64,000 nt of DNA from the NCBI RefSeq assembly GCF_000002425.4, contig NC_037269.1, forward strand, positions 3,237,146-3,301,145. The letters run 5' to 3'. The translations under genes were made by a program, and so were the position numbers. Shown here one piece after another: positions 1-10,337 of this stretch. The stretch's first letter is position 1. Every line of letters starts with the position of its first letter. The notes beneath the pieces are model-generated. The model was not told the origin of the DNA and made no database searches. It worked only from the letters and a program-made list of their open reading frames with translations. Source of the stretch: Physcomitrium patens. Lineage: Eukaryota; Streptophyta; Bryopsida; Funariales; Funariaceae.

Positions 1-365
1 AATAGTGTTCAGGTGCTTGTAAATTAAGGTTTAGAGCATCTACTAGAGTTTCTTAGATGCCAGAAGATCGGAAGTAAATTTGCAATTGGTTTTTTTTTTT
101 AGTAAAATTTAAAAATAAGTTCTACCTACTTTATAAATTTGAGACAAACTAAACAATTAGATCAAGAGTTATGAATTTCTAAAGTTCAAAAGAGAAAACC
201 CTTTGTGGAAAAATTATGTTTTGAAGAAATTTTGCTATATTTTGAATTTAATGTAAAATAAAGAAATTTTGGAAGCTAAGATAAGATACAAATAAAAGTT
301 TAAGCTAAATTCTCTATAGCTAGATACCCAATATATTTCCAAATAGAAAATCATGCAATATGATA
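1..365 (+). mobile_element. Family B LTR, 3' part, inserted in a gypsy RT gene
   Basis: This is the end portion of an LTR I call family B. It matches the reverse complement of about 5170-5530 closely (shared stretches around the codon-free text TAGAACTTATTC and the AAAGGGTTTTCTC block). It ends at a decayed ACA (ATGATA at 360-365), after which a gypsy reverse-transcriptase reading frame starts at once. The 5' side lies outside the window, so whether it is a solo LTR or part of a full element cannot be told. Confidence 0.7.
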
Positions 366-1560
366 GCGTACAACTTGATCTACATTAAAAAAAGAGATGA
401 TTAAAAGATTGCATTTTGAACAAGATATAGGCACTTTGAATATAATATCATGCCTTTTAGACTAAATAATGCACCATCTATTTTTTAACATCTTATAAAT
501 CATGATTTTTTTGAGTTTTTAGATGATTTTATAGTCTATTATTTAAACAATATTTTAATCTATTCTAAAAATATATAAGAGTATGAAGTTTATATTTGTC
601 ATATATTAAAAAAACTTAAAGATGCAAGATTGTATGTTAAGTTGAAAAAGTGTGTATTCTACACTACTCAAGTTGACTTCTTAGGATATATCATTTCCAA
701 TAAAGGATTTATGATAGATCCGAAGAAGCTTCAAATTATTATACATTGGAAGAGTCGAAGAACAGTAAGAGCTGTGCAATGCTTTTTGAGCTTTGTCAAT
801 TACTATTGGATCTTCATCAAGAATTTTTCTCAACTTGTAATTCCTCTTACATGCAAAGATAAACTTAATTGAAGCAAAGAAATTGAAGCATCTTTTGAAA
901 TCTTGAAGTTAGCATTTATTTTTGTACCAATCTTCTATTGCATCGATTTTTTCAAGATATTTTTTATAGAAATAAATACATCAAATTTTGATATAGGTAT
1001 TATTTTGTCACAAATAAAAAAAGATAACAAGCTCTACCTAGTAGCTTTTTATTTTAAGAAATTTTTAATAATCAAAATTAATAATAAGATCCATGACAAT
1101 GAATTTCTTACAAACAAAGATTCTTTTCAAGAATAGCATCATTATCTAGAAGATGCTTCCAATCTAATCACCATTTACATAAATTATAAGAATCTCGAAT
1201 ATTTCATATTATTACATGTTTTGAATTATTGTCAGACTTGTTGGACCATATCTTTGTCAAGATTAAAGTTCAATATTACTTATTGGTAGAAAAAAAAAAA
1301 AAAAACAAAACAAAATTTTTCTGATGTCTTTTCTAGACATTCTTATCTTATACTAAAAGAAAGAGATGCAGCTTTTGATCAATAAAAGATAATTTTATTG
1401 AAGCCAAAATAATTTTATTTTTGAGTAATGAAATCAACATTGGCTGTTGATTCAATTTTTTAAAAAAAAATTCAATCAAGTATGTTCTTTGATCCTCTTT
1501 TTCATGATATCAAGGAGATATTAGCATTGGAAGTTAAACATTTAGATTGAAATAGAAGGC
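366..1560 (+). pseudogene. Ty3/gypsy reverse transcriptase and RNase H remnant (family A)
   Basis: The + strand frames read as a decayed gypsy pol: a template-grip block resembling RYGHFEYNVMPFGLTNAP near 435-480, then the catalytic region near 520-565, where the usual YLDD box reads YLNN followed by ILIYSK. The palm/connection part (630-870) keeps DFLGYIISNKGF and a FLSFVNYYW-like motif. RNase H follows (903-1136; IEINTSNFDIGIILSQ stands for the TDAS.FAIG.VLSQ block), then a tail resembling HKNLEYF and DALSR near 1190-1350. Stops and G-to-A/C-to-T changes are frequent, so the gene is dead. It continues in the integrase at 2960. Confidence 0.85.
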
Positions 1561-1564
1561 CAAC

Positions 1565-2955
1565 CAACACTCAAGTAAATTTTATGTTTTTCTTCCATTT
1601 AATTAGTGCAATTATCTTCAAATTTTATGTGCTTATTGCTAATTTAGTTATTAAAAATTATGTAAATTTTTAAATAAGATTAGTATTTTGATTGATAGAT
1701 ATTGAGGTTCTAAAAAATATTAGGATTGAATTGAGTTGATTAAGGTTTGGTTTAGGGTCTAGGATTTATTTTAGGATTTAAGACTTATTTGGGATTTGAT
1801 TTAGAATTCAAGATTTGTCTAGGATTTGATTTAGGATTTAAGAATTATTTAAGATTTGATTTAGAATTTAAAGTTTGTTTAGGATTTGATTTAAAATTTA
1901 AGATTTGTTTAGGATTTAGGATTGTGTAGGATTTGGTTTATGATTTAGGATTTGTCTAGGGTTTGATTTAGAGTTTAAGATTTTTTTAGAGTTTGATTTA
2001 GGATTTAGGATTTATTTAAGATTTGGTTTAAGATTTAAAATTTGTCTAGGATTTAGAATTTATCTAGGGCTTGGTTTAGGATTTAGGATTTGTATAAGAT
2101 TTGGTTTAGGATTTAAGATTTGTGTAAGGTTTGATTGAAGTCTATTAGGATTTTAATGAGGATTAAATTAGAACTTGGTTGAAATTTATTTGAGATATAT
2201 TTGTGATTATTCTTATATTTTTTAGGATTTTTTAAGGATTCTTTTAAGATTTATTGTGGATTTTCTTTCAACTCCTTTAAGATTTCTTATTATTTCTCTT
2301 GTAATTTTTTTAAGGTTTCTTTTTAATTTGATTAAAGCTTGTTTAGTATTTTTAAGGTTTAATTAGAGTTTATTTAGTATTCTATTAGAGATATGATTTT
2401 GTTATAGAAATTTCTATTCTAACTTCTACAACCAAGTGCTTGATGCATTCTCGAGCAAGACTTTATGTAATACAATAGCATCAAATTGTATGTTGATTCT
2501 AATACAACAATTTAAAAATAAAAAACTTAAAGAATAGATTTAAATAGCTACATAGCATATCTATAAGAGTCTAAATATTTAATTCACATCTAAAAAACTT
2601 CTTTGAAGTTTTTTAAAAAAATATTATTTATCTAATATTTTTATTTTATTTTTTTACTTAAATTTATTTGAGTAATATAAGAATTTTTTATAATATTATT
2701 TTATGACATGTAAAATTTTAATTATTACAATTTTATAACTAATTTTTATGAAAATCAATAGAATATTGTATATATTATATAAAAAATTACAACAACAATA
2801 ATCCTTTGTATGTTATAAAATTAATTTTTTAATAGATGAGACAAAAATTTAAATATAATAATTAGTTGCAATATATGTTCTATTATTAAAGCATGTGTAA
2901 TATGTATTACTATATATACATTGATTTATATGTATTTTGTAGTAAAATTCAAGTT
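1565..2955 (+). mobile_element. Insert between RNase H and integrase of the family A relic
   Basis: Gypsy-like reading stops near 1560 and resumes near 2960 in the integrase zinc-binding region, so about 1.4 kb has been inserted. Part of it (around 2420-2470, with GATGCATTCTCGAGCAAGAC) resembles the end of the family C LTRs at 4790-4822 and 57290-57320, suggesting a diverged family C LTR. It contains the TTTAGG-rich minisatellite described separately. The exact edges and a target duplication were not found. Confidence 0.5.
1738..2145 (+). repeat. Degenerate TTTAGG-rich minisatellite
   Basis: About 400 bp of imperfect repeats alternate TTTAGGATTT, TTTAAGATTT, TTTGTCTAGG and TTTGGTTTAGG words with a higher-order period near 28-34 bp. 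The core resembles the plant telomere heptamer TTTAGGG after G-to-A decay, and an intact TTTAGGG occurs near 1751. It lies inside a transposon insert, so it may instead be an internally amplified LTR sequence. Confidence 0.7.
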
Positions 2956-2959
2956 CAAC

Positions 2960-3529
2960 AACAATCTATTTTATTTTAAAAGATACGTATAAGTTCATTT
3001 ATGTATTCTTCAAGCACGACACAGCTTTCCAGTAGCAAGATATTTTTGATACAATAAGACTTTTGAGCTAATATCCACAAATTTTTGGTAGTTGTAAATG
3101 TAAAAGGCTGCAAAAGACTTTGTTCAATCATGTAACATTTGCTTAAGGACAAAAACTCCTTGTCATCAACCTTATGGACTTCTCCAGCCATTACCTATTC
3201 TAAAACAATCATAGTCTTCTATTTCTATAGATTTTAATATGGATCTTCCAATCTCAAGTTCGTATGATTTTATATTTGTTATAGTAGATTTTTTTATCAA
3301 AATGGCATATTTTGTACTATACATAAAATCTATCACAAATAAAAAAATTACCAAGCTTTTTCTTGGCATTATCTATTGGTATCATGGATTACCAAAAGAT
3401 ATTATATTTAATAGAAGGACTCAATTTGTATCAAGATTTTGGAGAACTCTTTTTAAAATTCTAAAGGTGTACATAAAACTTCTTTCACTCTTTTATCCTC
3501 AAATTAATGGATAGACAAAGTGCATTGTA
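2960..3529 (+). pseudogene. Gypsy integrase remnant, zinc finger and catalytic core (family A)
   Basis: From about 3020 the + frame reads as a zinc-binding region (a SCNICLRTKTP-like block near 3140) and GLLQPLPI near 3182. The core follows: MDLPISSSYDFIFVIVDFF (3239 on), HGLPKDIIFNRRTQFVSRFW, and LFYPQING. The HGLP..I..DR..QF signature of gypsy integrases is present, but its catalytic Asp reads Asn (FNRR). The frame is cut at ATTGTA (3524-3529) by a solo LTR and resumes at 4823. Confidence 0.85.
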
Positions 3530-4683
3530 TTATTATAAATACTTATAGTATATAAAAATTAATTAAAATATATTATATGTTGACAAATATAGATGTATGT
3601 TAGAGTGGCTAATACATTAAATCAAAAGGAGTTGATATAAGAAACTTTACCTTGTTTTTTTTTTTTTTTTTTTACTTGTTTTGATTTTGATATTAAAAAA
3701 TATATATATGAACTAAATGTTCAATAGGAAGCCGTGAGAGGAAATTAGAGCCTAAAGATAAAAATCTTAACTAATATGAGGCTTATTTGGAGGGATGAAA
3801 GTAAGACAAGGATAAATAAAGGCAAGGAATGGAGATCTTCATTCCTATTGGTTGAAGGCCATATCCAATGGGCTTCAAGGAGGCTAATTGAGAACTTATT
3901 AGGGATTAGGGTTTCTTTATCAAGGTCATTTGAGCTTTGGAGGCTAAGGTCATCAGAATTAGGTTTTTTGGTATAGATTGGATACAAATTTTGTATGATT
4001 TAAAATTTTTATAAAAGAGTTATTGGCGCTCAAAGTTAAGGTATTAGTTTTCATATCTACTATCACTCTTTGGGGCATAACATACATTTAGAAAAAGCAA
4101 CGAAAGATCGGCGATTGGAATTAGTGATAAAACTTATTCAACTACACTTTTTATATATTATTTGATGAATTTGAAGTTTGGATGAAGAAGTTATAAAGGA
4201 TTGAAGTCATTGCATCCAAATCAAAGGTAGTAAGTAATTGATTTTATTCATAGTAATAGTTGGAACTATATCTTGAGTTTTTAGACAAATTTTTAGCTTA
4301 AATCTTTTGAAGAAGATAGATTATTGTATTAAAAAGCTATACATATAAATTTTATGGCATTTTAGTGTTTAATTTGTGAGATATGAAGAAAATTACATGC
4401 AGGTGTATAAAAATTAGGATTTGAAGCCACTGTTAGGATTTTGGTGATATCTTAAGATTTGCAATAAATTTGCTATTGAAATTTGTTGTAATATTAGTTA
4501 GAAGTACATCAATACTTCATGTAAAATTTGAGTGTGTTTGAATAGTCCGATTGAAAGCTATGATTTTTTGAAGTTCAAAAATAATATCCCATAAGGATAA
4601 ATAAGGATTTAGAGGTTTTATCATATTTTGAGTATTTTTGGAAACTTAAGACTTATATAATTGGTATAATAGTACCTAAAAAA

Positions 4684-4728
<45 letters not shown>

Positions 4729-4822
4729 AAACTTTGTCTTTCTTATCTCAAAACTTCATTGTGCAATTAGTGGCAGCCAAGAGTCTAATGCATTCTTGAG
4801 GCAAACTCTTTCTAACTTGACA
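3530..4822 (+). mobile_element. Solo LTR, family C, inside integrase
   Basis: The integrase frame stops at ATT GTA (3524-3529) and resumes at ATC GTA (4822-4827), both coding Ile-Val, so the segment between is an insertion with a five-base duplication TTGTA/TCGTA (one C-to-T). The segment aligns along its length and in the same orientation with 56039-57320, including GGAATGGAGATCTTCATTC near 3826 and the (TA)n tract near 4689-4726. It holds no coding sequence, so it is a solo LTR of about 1.29 kb. Confidence 0.75.
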
Positions 4823-5169
4823 TCGTAAATTAAATTTTGAAGCAATACTTAAGATGTACTATCAATAGTTAAGAAGATGATTAGGTAACTCTCTTACCAT
4901 TGGCAGAGTTTACTTATAATAATATAATATATTCTTCTATGCAAAAAATATCTTTTTTTGCCAATTATGATTATCATCTATGACTTGATACTTTTGACTT
5001 TTTAAAAGCTGATAATCCTATGGCAGAAGATTTGGAAAATTATTTTTTAGAACTATATGCAATAATAAAGTTATAATTAAAAGAAGCTAAAGAACGACAA
5101 AAGATCAATGTAGATACTTATCAAAAGAAACAACTATAATTCAATATAAAGGACAAGATATGGTTACGT
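4823..5169 (+). pseudogene. Gypsy integrase C-terminal part (family A)
   Basis: This continues the integrase after the solo LTR: a block resembling VNQILKQYLR, then LLPLAEFTYNN near 4895, a FFANYDYH motif near 4957, NPMAEDL, then LKEAKERQKINVDTYQKKQ near 5080 and KDKIWLR at the end. In gypsy elements this is the stretch between the catalytic core and the GDKVWL segment that precedes a chromodomain. It contains stops. It is cut at ACGT (5166-5169) by a second solo LTR. Confidence 0.8.
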
Positions 5170-6496
5170 TGTCGTATCGCATGATTTGCTATTTGGGAAT
5201 ACACTGGGTATCTACCTGTAGAGAGTTTAGCTTAAAATTTTATATGTATCTTATTTTAGCTTCCAAAACTCCTTTACTTTACATTAAATTCAAAATATAG
5301 CAAAATTCCTTCAAAACATAGTTTTTCCTCAAAGGGTTTTCTCTTTTGAACTTTAGAAATTCATAACTCTTGATCTAATTGTTTATTTTGTCTCAAATTT
5401 ACAAAGTAGGTAGAACTTATTCTTAAGTTTTACCACAAAAAAATCTAACAAATTTACTCCCAATCTTCTAACATCTAAGAAATCCTAGCAGATGCTCTAA
5501 ACCCTAATTTATAAGCATCCGAGCACTATTTTCTTAATATCTCAAGAATCCAATATTCAAATGCCATTAAACTTATATAAAAATTTTACTAACATAAATA
5601 TACACATTTTCTGAAATTTTGAGCCAAACCTTTGTCAAATTGCTCAAGATATAGCTCAAGACACAATCACTAGTAAATCGGATCACTTACTACCCTTAGA
5701 TTGCATGTGTTGACTTCAAAATCCAATAACTCCTTTATTCCAACTTAGAATCCAGCAAGCAATATGCAAAAAGTGTAGCCACAAAAGTGTTCTCTTCAGT
5801 TGCAGTTGTTGATCCTCAATTATTTTTATGTACGCGTGCATTATGTCAAAAAGAGTGACAATAGCTCTCAAATCAATACCTTAACTTTGAGCGCCTATAT
5901 CTCCTTCATATAAATTCCAAATCATACAAGATTTACACCAAAACCATAGCCAAAAACCTGAGCTCTCTAACCTTTAGTCTTCAAAGTTCGATTGGCCTCG
6001 AAAAACTAACCCTAATCTCTAATATGGCCTCAGGCAACCTCCTCAAAGTCCATTGGTCATGATTTTTGATCAATAGGAATGGAGATTTATATCATCCATC
6101 TCCATTCATCTATATGGATGTCCTAAACTCTCTTTTTATTACCAAAATTCCTCTCAAATTCTTTTTTTTACAAGATTTATTCAATATATGCTCTAAATAC
6201 CATATTAAAGAACCAAAATAAGACTTCAAGGATTACCAATGTCTAATTAAGATGTCTCTAAATATTTAAAATTACTACCAACAAAATTAATCTCAAAAGC
6301 CACTATCAAAAGAAAATAAAGTTATACAAATTCTAATAGTAATCCTTTTAAATACTTCTTTTCAAAGTAGTAATTTAACCACATTCTACAACCAACTAAA
6401 ATCCAATAACATCGCTCTCACTATGTTGTTAAGTAAATTGTACATTAAATACATAATCACATTATTTTCACATCGTAGCCAAACCACAACACGACA
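5170..6496 (-). mobile_element. Solo LTR, family B, with ACGT target duplication
   Basis: The segment starts TGTCGTATCG and ends CACAACACGACA, giving the TG...CA ends of an LTR. It is flanked on both sides by ACGT (5166-5169 and 6497-6500). Removing it with one ACGT restores TGG TTA CGT CAT CGT AAT ATC AAG, Trp-Leu-Arg-His-Arg-Asn-Ile-Lys, the expected gypsy WLRRRNIK segment. It has no coding frame. It is inverted relative to the LTR end at 1-365 and close in length (1327 bp) to the copies at 57632 and 60085. Confidence 0.9.
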
Positions 6497-6907
6497 ACGT
6501 CATCGTAATATCAAGACTACTTGTTCTTGTGATAAGTTGGACTACTACAGGCTTGGGTCTTTTCTTATTTGTGGACAAATCAATCTACTTGCTTATTGAT
6601 TACATCTACTAAAGACAATGAAGATCCATCTTGTATTCCACGTGTCTCTTCTTAAACCATACGAGATTGTGAACATACCAAGAAGAAGACAAGTTCCACC
6701 TCCTTCTATAAAAGTCGACAATAATAAAGAGTTTAAAATAGAAGAAGTTCTAGACTCAAGGTGTCCTCAAATTAAGTTAGAATATCTTGTTTATTTGTGT
6801 GGATATGCTATTAATAAATGCACAAGAGAGTCAGTAAAGAATCTTGCAAATGCAATAAAGATGGTGGAAGTTTTTCATCAACAATATCCATCAAAACCAA
6901 GATGAAG
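6497..6907 (+). pseudogene. Gypsy pol C-terminus with chromodomain (family A)
   Basis: The frame resumes as HRNIKTT, passes KLDYYRLG, then IHLVFHVSLLKPYE (6620 on, the HPVFHVSLL.PY motif of chromoviruses). It ends in a chromodomain-like block: FKIEEVLDSR, LEYLVYLCGY, a decayed WEP (TRES), VKNLANA, and FHQQYPSKPR before the stop at 6903-6905. The copy at 54,600-54,880 has the same order with a better preserved GYDISERKWEP. Chromodomains of such elements direct integration to heterochromatin, which fits the nesting seen here. Confidence 0.85.
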
Positions 6908-7030
6908 AATAATAAGTCTTTGCTATATAAGAAACAAGGTCAAAAAAGATTGCATTCTATTTTCTATCCTTATTTATGGTTTCTACATAATTGTAGTATT
7001 AAAGAAATAAAGAATTAACAACCATCTAAT

Positions 7031-7112
7031 AAAAAGTATTATAAAATTAATCTATTTTTATTTATAAATAGGTAAAAGTAGATAAAAATAGATTAATTTT
7101 ATAATACTTTTT
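7031..7112. repeat. Perfect 31-bp inverted repeat (hairpin)
   Basis: The left arm 7031-7061 (starting AAAAAGTATTATAAAATTAA) is the exact reverse complement of the right arm 7082-7112, with a 20-base spacer. The right arm aligns with the start of the family A LTR (compare 52,110-52,150), so the left arm looks like an inverted copy of the LTR start. Confidence 0.9.
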
Positions 7113-7520
7113 AGAGAAGCTTTTTAAACATTGTTTTGACTTTACATATATTTGTAGTTGATTGATAGGTTAAAAACTTGTTCAAGAAGCTAACCACAAG
7201 CCATATGTATTGATAGCTTGCAAAACAAGCTAATTATGTGGCACTCATATAGAAAACTTGCCTTATAAGTTAAGATATGTATTCTGCAAAGTCATCACGT
7301 TTTTGAAGGTCTTATAGAATGTTACTACATAAATCTTAGGTAGATAGTATATATAGAGGTAAGAAGAAAGCCTTCTTCACTCTTGTTAATTCCTTTCTTA
7401 CTTCTAGTCTAGATTTAAGAGTCTTTAATTTCTTTGTCTATTGACAATAGCCATTCCAATTTTTTTTAAATATACTTTCTTTATTTCTATTTTGTCACTT
7501 TTTTTTTGACATGGATTTTC
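7062..7520 (+). mobile_element. 3' LTR fragment of the family A element
   Basis: This follows the chromodomain end and aligns with the family A LTRs at 52045-52601 and 55444-56001: AACTTGCCTTATAAGTTAAG, TAGATAGTATATATAGAGG and TTCTTCACTCTTGTTAATTC appear in the same order. The TATATATAG stretch near 7350 is the likely LTR TATA box. The start is replaced by the hairpin and the end fades near 7520, so no target duplication is seen. Confidence 0.7.
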
Positions 7521-8215
7521 CAAGTTTATGCATTTTCTTTCAATTCACATTTTGACAATTGAACATAATCCATATTTTGTGAATTTTTCAAAAAAATCTA
7601 TTATCATTATACATGTATTTGATATTAATCACTTAATATTCACATATTCATTGTCCAACTGAATTTTATGTTATCATAGTCCAAAATTATATATAAACAA
7701 CCAAAATAACTATTTTAATAACTTTACAAAGTTCACTATTAATGTTTATTTATTATAATATAAACTCTTTTATGACACATACACAAAGCTTTTTAACAAG
7801 ATATCTAATAATTTTATTGCTTTTTGTTATACTAAAATATGCTTGATTAATAAAAATATTTGTGAAGATGCAAAATATATAAATAAATTAAAACTTAAGT
7901 ATAAGTTAAATAGACGTTTTCTTTGGCCTTAATGGCTAATAAGTTCTAGCTTTGATACTAAGTTTATATTTGATATTTTTTTTTTGTATTAAAAAAACTT
8001 CTATTGCCTTAGGACTATAAATGGATGAAATAATCATAATAATAATTATAATAATAAAAATGGTAGAAAAATGATATAATAAGTTTGCTGCCAATCCCAC
8101 CACAACTTGCCATCTATTACATGTCATTATAGATTTTGTTGTGCCACCACAAGATGCCTTAAACTTACATTGCATACTACAATACATTTTATGGAACCTT
8201 AGGAATAACAACAGG
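7521..8215. other. AT-rich spacer
   Basis: No coding frame of substance was found. The sequence is low-complexity A/T with an ATAATAATTATAATAATA tract near 8036. Base composition changes sharply at about 8215, where the gene island begins. Confidence 0.5.
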
Positions 8216-10337
8216 CCAGAGCATAACTACTCGATAGCAGCTTCAAGCAAGCTCACCTACGGTTTAAATACTCAGATGTACGAGCAATTTTCTACCTAGT
8301 ACACGCATTATAATCCTGAAGTCCAAACTCGAAATTACCTCCAAAGTGCAACATAAAAACAAGTGAGCTGAGGAATAACCAAAATCTCAGTTCATTCGGA
8401 ACATTAACCAAAAATTGAACAAAAAGCTCAGGCGATTTGACGAATGGAATTGCTGCCTGGCCAACTACTTGAATACAACTTGAACTATAACCACGTCCTG
8501 GTCATTATTCAGTAATGGACCAGTAAGTAGATGCCCACTCAGTTACCAAGTCCACAGTAAGGAACTTGTACTCATCCTAGACACAAACCTCCCTTTGTGC
8601 TCCATGTCGACGAACCTGAAATGCACATCAGAAAACAGGAAAAAAAACAGATACAACCTACAAAACGTAAAACTAAGGAATAGCAGTTTGTCAACGACAG
8701 ATTAAACCAGAGGCAATCACAAAACCTTGAACTCACCAGGGGTACAGCTTAAAGAAATGTTACCTTCACTTGTCTTATCATGCGATTCATAGAAGTGCTG
8801 CTGGCCATATGTCACTTTTCAACTGCGGATCTTACCGGCAGCAAGGGTCCGATCAGCAATCCCCTTGGAGTAAACCGTAAACTGAGATCTGTTTCAGAAG
8901 CAATATGACGAAAAGATTCCAATTGCTGAAGAATCAACCCTCGATCAAGTTGAAAAGCATTCAACAGAGCGGCCAGATTCCGAAGACATACTGCAACCCT
9001 TGGCTACTAAGGCGAATCGCAGCACAAATAACACCTCCATTTATGGATTTGGGTAATCGAAGAACACCAGACCAGTCAACGGGTACCCAACTCTGGAAAG
9101 AACACGTCGCAAAAGCAAACAGTGCAATGGCCATCTTCTGAGGTAGAACTTTGTATCCTCGGATAATTATGTGTGCTGCAGCATGGATGACACCTTCATT
9201 CATTGATGGATTGAACAGAAGTTCACTAGATAAAGGAACGCGTAGGAACTGCACTTGCGACAGGAAGAAACTTGTCGCAATTGTGAGCCAACATCCGAAC
9301 AGAAAAGACACTTCCACCTCTTAGATGATGACACCTTCTACACCAACCCAGTCATTTCTCCGCCATACAACCTCTAGCCTCCACGCTGCCCAACACTGAT
9401 CCCCCAGACAATCATGCAGATACCGAAATCATTAACCGGGCGTCAAAAAAAACTGTGGAAGTCCTTCAGGAACGGATGCTACAAAGGGTGACCCAGTTTG
9501 TTGCATCCCCTGTAGCTCCAGCCAACCCCCCACAACCTCAGTAACAGATTGATAATCTATAAATGGAAACACTTTTGAAATACATGAGAATGAAGGACAG
9601 CTAACGAAACGTAAAGCCTTCCTCATGATTTGAGCAAACGAAAATTACAAAAAAAAGAAATGAAATACTGACCTTCCTTCCCTGCAAACACTCAATCAGA
9701 ACCAACCATCCAATTCCAAGCGGCAAAAGTATTGGTGGCCAATACCAGCCTGTGACGTCCTCTTGCCAGAGTAGAGGTCCATGTCCCCACAAACCACATA
9801 CCCTACCCACAATGCACCACATGTATCCGCCGCCCAACTTACACTGCTCTAGTGTCCAGCGGCCGTCAATGCTCCCCAAAATCACAGGAAAGGACCAGAT
9901 ATATCAACAGGTAATGAATTGCTGCAGAACCAAGCACATGGAGCTGGGACCAGATGGATACGGAGTACACTGCCAATGAGTACTTCAAATTTTGCGGGGT
10001 ATAGAATAAGAAATCTCAGAAGACCAGACATCCAGGTCAATCGGCACATCCGAGCAAAAAAAGCGCTGAATGCAACTGGTAAAGTTTTCCGCCATTGGTG
10101 ACTCCAAACCTCTACCACAAGCCCCAAAGGTCAAACCAATCCTCTTCATCATCACTTTGCCTGGCTCTGGTTTCTCAACTCGCACCAAATGAACAGTCAG
10201 AAATACAACATGCTTTCTTCATAACTAGCACTCTATTTATAGCTGGTTGCAGGCAAAACCAAAGGACTTCTTTCTTCGGCTGACGTAAAAAAGTCGTCCA
10301 TACAGCGGGGTACCATCTTCAGCATAGTAGTCTCTTC
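8216..10337 (-). other. Gene-island flank downstream of the RZ-1 gene, possible spliced 3' UTR
   Basis: Composition is gene-like, but no known protein was recognised. On the - strand there are splice-like signals: a donor AAG|GTCAGT at about 9671 and an acceptor CGTTAG at about 9602. Open - strand stretches exist (8961-9317, 118 codons; 9601-9885), but they are Trp/Gly/Leu-rich and look composition-driven. The block could be a long, spliced 3' UTR of the RZ-1 gene or an independent non-coding transcript. No clear polyadenylation signal was found. Confidence 0.35.

Noticed and set aside
8961-9317. 118-codon - strand ORF as a membrane protein gene
   Set aside because: Hydrophobic but without a recognisable family, codon-level support or a start context; probably part of an untranslated or non-coding region.
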